Of a stretch of 64,000 bases of DNA, positions 61,920 to 64,000 are shown one piece after another; within the stretch, counting starts at the first letter, position 1, and each line of letters starts with the position of its first letter. The DNA comes from J027 sp965215855 (GTDB taxonomy: Bacteria; Chloroflexota; Anaerolineae; Aggregatilineales; J027). The DNA is taken from positions 2,046,001 through 2,110,000 of the forward strand of contig CBDCER010000003.1 in the NCBI GenBank assembly GCA_965215855.1. The letters are read 5' to 3'. A program made the position numbers and the translations under genes. A model generated the notes under the pieces. It had not been told where the DNA came from and ran no database searches. It was given only the letters and a program-made list of their open reading frames with translations.

Positions 61920-63758
61920 ATGATGAAAAAACTTCGAGTATTGACGATCATCTGGTTCTTCGTGGCGGCCACATTGTCTTCGGACCTACATGCTCAAGAG
62001 CCAGATGGTATTGGTGATTTCTGTGAAATATTGCAGATTGGTCATGGTCCTGCGCGAATGCCTTCTTGGAGTCCGAATGGCGAGTTTCTTGCAGTACAAA
62101 GTGAACAGAACATCTGGATATATAACACCATCCTCGAAGATCCTCTTGCGTTAGAGGGTCACACAGGTTTTATCAATGATTTTGACTGGAGTCCAGATAG
62201 CCAATTCATTGTTAGTGGGAGTCAGGATGGTACAGCTCGGATTTGGGATGTCGCTACTGGCAACATAGTTAGGACGATACAACTAAAAAATGGACGTATA
62301 CAGGGGCCTGTATGGGTTGCATATAACCCCGATGGCACGCGAATTGCAAGTCTTAACCCAGAAAACGACACCATTCATGTGTGGGATATAGCAACTGATG
62401 ACGAACTATCAATACTCCAAGGACATCAAGCACATGTCAGTGCGTTTGCCTGGAATTTAGAAGGTACACAGCTTGCCAGTAGCAGTTTTGATGGCACATT
62501 GCGTATTTGGGATGCGGAAACAAGCCAATTGCTACAGACAATTGAGACAGGCTTCGATGATATGATCCGTTCGTTGGAGTGGAATAGGGACGGGACTCGC
62601 GTTTTAGCCCGTCGAGAGGATAGTCCCGAGTCACTCGATTCTGTTAGACGTCACCGTGTGGGGTCGGTTGCCATCTGGAATACAGCCACAGGTGAACTGG
62701 TGGCCGTATTCGGACACGAATATCCCATCACATTAGCCAATTGGGGGCCGGGCGGTTCCAATGTGATAGGCATTGAGCAAATAGTCAGAGAAGATCATGC
62801 TGTCGGAGGCCGGATTTGGGTATGGGACATCGAAACAGGTCAAGTTGAAACGCTCCTAGAACATGAAAATCTGAGATGGTATTTGTCCTGGAATTTGACA
62901 GAGCAGCGTTTAGCCGGTGTTGATGATAACGTCTTATATACGTTGGATTTTCAGACAGGAGAAGTGTTACACACACTCAAAACTCACCATACACCGATAG
63001 CGAGTTTGGCTTGGCATCCGAGTGGCACAAGAATCGCCAGTGGGCATGAGGATGGGGTCGTCATGATCTGGGATGCCACCTCACCACGAGCTGCACTGGG
63101 CAGGCTGGACAGCGACCTTGAGCGAGTAACTTCACTGGACTGGAATCCGGAGGGAACCATGCTCGCTGGCACAACATTGTTTGGTGGTACAAGTGAATCT
63201 GCACGCAAGGTTTACATTTGGGATGTGGGCAGCGACGAGGTTGTTCAAATACTCACTGGCACAAGCGCGGTTGCCTGGAGTCCAGATGGAACCCGCCTGG
63301 CAGCAAGTCAGAGTCTAAGAGGGGGCATGCAACTGTGGGATACTTCAAGCTGGGAAAGCGTGGAGACAATCGACACTGATTTTGTGTACTCTTTAGCCTG
63401 GAATCCAGATGGATCACGTCTAGCCATACGTCATGGGAATGGCGATATTTCCATGTATAACAGTACAACCGGAGCAGTAACAACACCCATCACTGGAGCC
63501 AGTGGTTATAGACTGGGTTGGAGTCCGGATGGTAGCCAGATTATCTCTTATGGAGCATTGAGTGGCCCAACTGAGACAATCCTGTGGGATGTCTCATCTG
63601 GAACACAGGTACGAAGCCTGGGTTGGGATACCGGTGTGGTGACCTGGCAATCCGGCTGGGAGTTGGTAGCGGTTGGGTTTGTCTGGAGTCCAGATGGCAC
63701 TCAATTTGCAGGCATAGATGGAGCGTATTCGATACGAGTTTGGGGAGTGTGCCAATAA
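61920..63758 (+). CDS. Secreted WD40-repeat protein
   Basis: A 612-residue protein with a signal peptide (MMKKLRVLTIIWFFVAATL, cleavage after HAQ) followed by about a dozen WD40 blades, which would form one or two propellers. Repeated W-S-P-(D/N)-G and (I/L)WD marks are seen throughout. There is no catalytic domain. The ATG at 61920 is chosen (GGGAG six bases upstream) instead of TTG 61878. It follows the WD40 lipoprotein by 42 bases and probably shares its transcript and its role. Confidence 0.8.
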   Translation: MMKKLRVLTIIWFFVAATLSSDLHAQEPDGIGDFCEILQIGHGPARMPSWSPNGEFLAVQSEQNIWIYNTILEDPLALEGHTGFINDFDWSPDSQFIVSGSQDGTARIWDVATGNIVRTIQLKNGRIQGPVWVAYNPDGTRIASLNPENDTIHVWDIATDDELSILQGHQAHVSAFAWNLEGTQLASSSFDGTLRIWDAETSQLLQTIETGFDDMIRSLEWNRDGTRVLARREDSPESLDSVRRHRVGSVAIWNTATGELVAVFGHEYPITLANWGPGGSNVIGIEQIVREDHAVGGRIWVWDIETGQVETLLEHENLRWYLSWNLTEQRLAGVDDNVLYTLDFQTGEVLHTLKTHHTPIASLAWHPSGTRIASGHEDGVVMIWDATSPRAALGRLDSDLERVTSLDWNPEGTMLAGTTLFGGTSESARKVYIWDVGSDEVVQILTGTSAVAWSPDGTRLAASQSLRGGMQLWDTSSWESVETIDTDFVYSLAWNPDGSRLAIRHGNGDISMYNSTTGAVTTPITGASGYRLGWSPDGSQIISYGALSGPTETILWDVSSGTQVRSLGWDTGVVTWQSGWELVAVGFVWSPDGTQFAGIDGAYSIRVWGVCQ

Positions 63759-63989
63759 CAGTCTTTAGTGTGGAACAACACTCTAAATGACTTCTCCATC
63801 AGCTTGCTCTTTGGAAAAATTGCGTCTGTTGCGTGACATTGTCCAGGTCGCCCAAAACCCCGCATCGCTGATCAGAAGTATGACTGTTTTGAGCATCAGC
63901 CGCCTTCAATCGTTTCGGTTTATCATAATCAGTAACCTTTGGCCCGCCAATTGGGACTTTATAGTAGAGGCGAAAGGACAGGAACACAC

Positions 63990-64000
63990 ATGGAAGCACT
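63990..64000 (+). CDS. Start of a possible next gene, cut by the window edge
   Basis: ATGGAAGCACT at the very end is preceded by AAAGGACAGGAA, a fair ribosome site. Only four codons are in the window, so nothing can be said about the product. The 230 bases before it show only a weak AGTGT/ACACT hairpin near 63766. Confidence 0.3.

Overview
The window looks like a piece of a Chloroflexota chromosome, most likely class Anaerolineae. This is an inference from gene content and style: Thr/Pro-rich linkers on secreted proteins, lipid-anchored or periplasmic WD40 and PQQ propellers, serine/threonine kinase signalling, SpoVS and an R3H-type AAA ATPase in a non-Bacillus setting, and an IIC intron and several insertion sequences. 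No rRNA or single-copy marker is complete enough to go below that level.

Layout. 1-156 is the 3' end of a tmRNA gene with its terminator. 220-5958 (minus strand) carries a TPR membrane protein, a LysM protein and acetyl-CoA synthetase. 6330-10867 (plus) carries a nitrilase-fold protein without its catalytic cysteine, threonine aldolase, a degenerate CPBP membrane protein and an M23 peptidase/propeller protein. 10868-12787 (minus) is a tightly overlapping trio: NIF3-like, a degenerate 5'-nucleotidase-like protein and an NTF2-like protein. It is preceded by an IS200/IS605-type element with a frameshifted TnpB. 14475-21487 is a plus-strand signalling block: kinase, PP2C phosphatase, J-domain/VWA protein, FHA protein, a small protein, response regulator, Ras-like GTPase and Hsp20. 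21484-24892 (minus) carries a small protein, adenosine deaminase, CTP synthase and a roadblock protein. 25414-31474 (plus) carries a secreted protein, a peptidyl-tRNA hydrolase/aldo-keto reductase fusion and Mfd.

31471-33796 (minus) is the most unusual locus. It is an apparent three-gene operon of an esterase, a TIR domain fused to a family-4-like uracil-DNA glycosylase that has lost all four iron-sulfur cysteines, and 3-methyladenine-DNA glycosylase I. 34191-39749 (plus) carries a hypothetical protein, an LCP protein, a GH13-like protein and a GT39-like membrane enzyme.

39755-53715 is rich in mobile DNA. It holds a group IIC intron inserted directly after the rplY terminator, an ISKra4-like element with 9-bp target repeats, an IS630 element nested inside the left end of an IS3 element, and a further DDE element with 6-bp target repeats. 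Between them lie rplY, a GNAT-like protein, an AAA/R3H ATPase, dnaA and spoVS. 53755-58632 is an acyl-CoA cluster (ligase, CoA-transferase-like A and B subunits, acyl-CoA dehydrogenase). 58927-63758 holds a DUF177 protein, a primary-type sigma factor and two WD40 propeller proteins.

Two themes recur. Several proteins keep a recognisable enzyme fold but lack catalytic residues (nitrilase, CPBP, GH13, 5'-nucleotidase-like, UDG). Genes are packed tightly: three convergent pairs abut or share their stop codons, and many same-strand pairs overlap as ATGA or TGATG.
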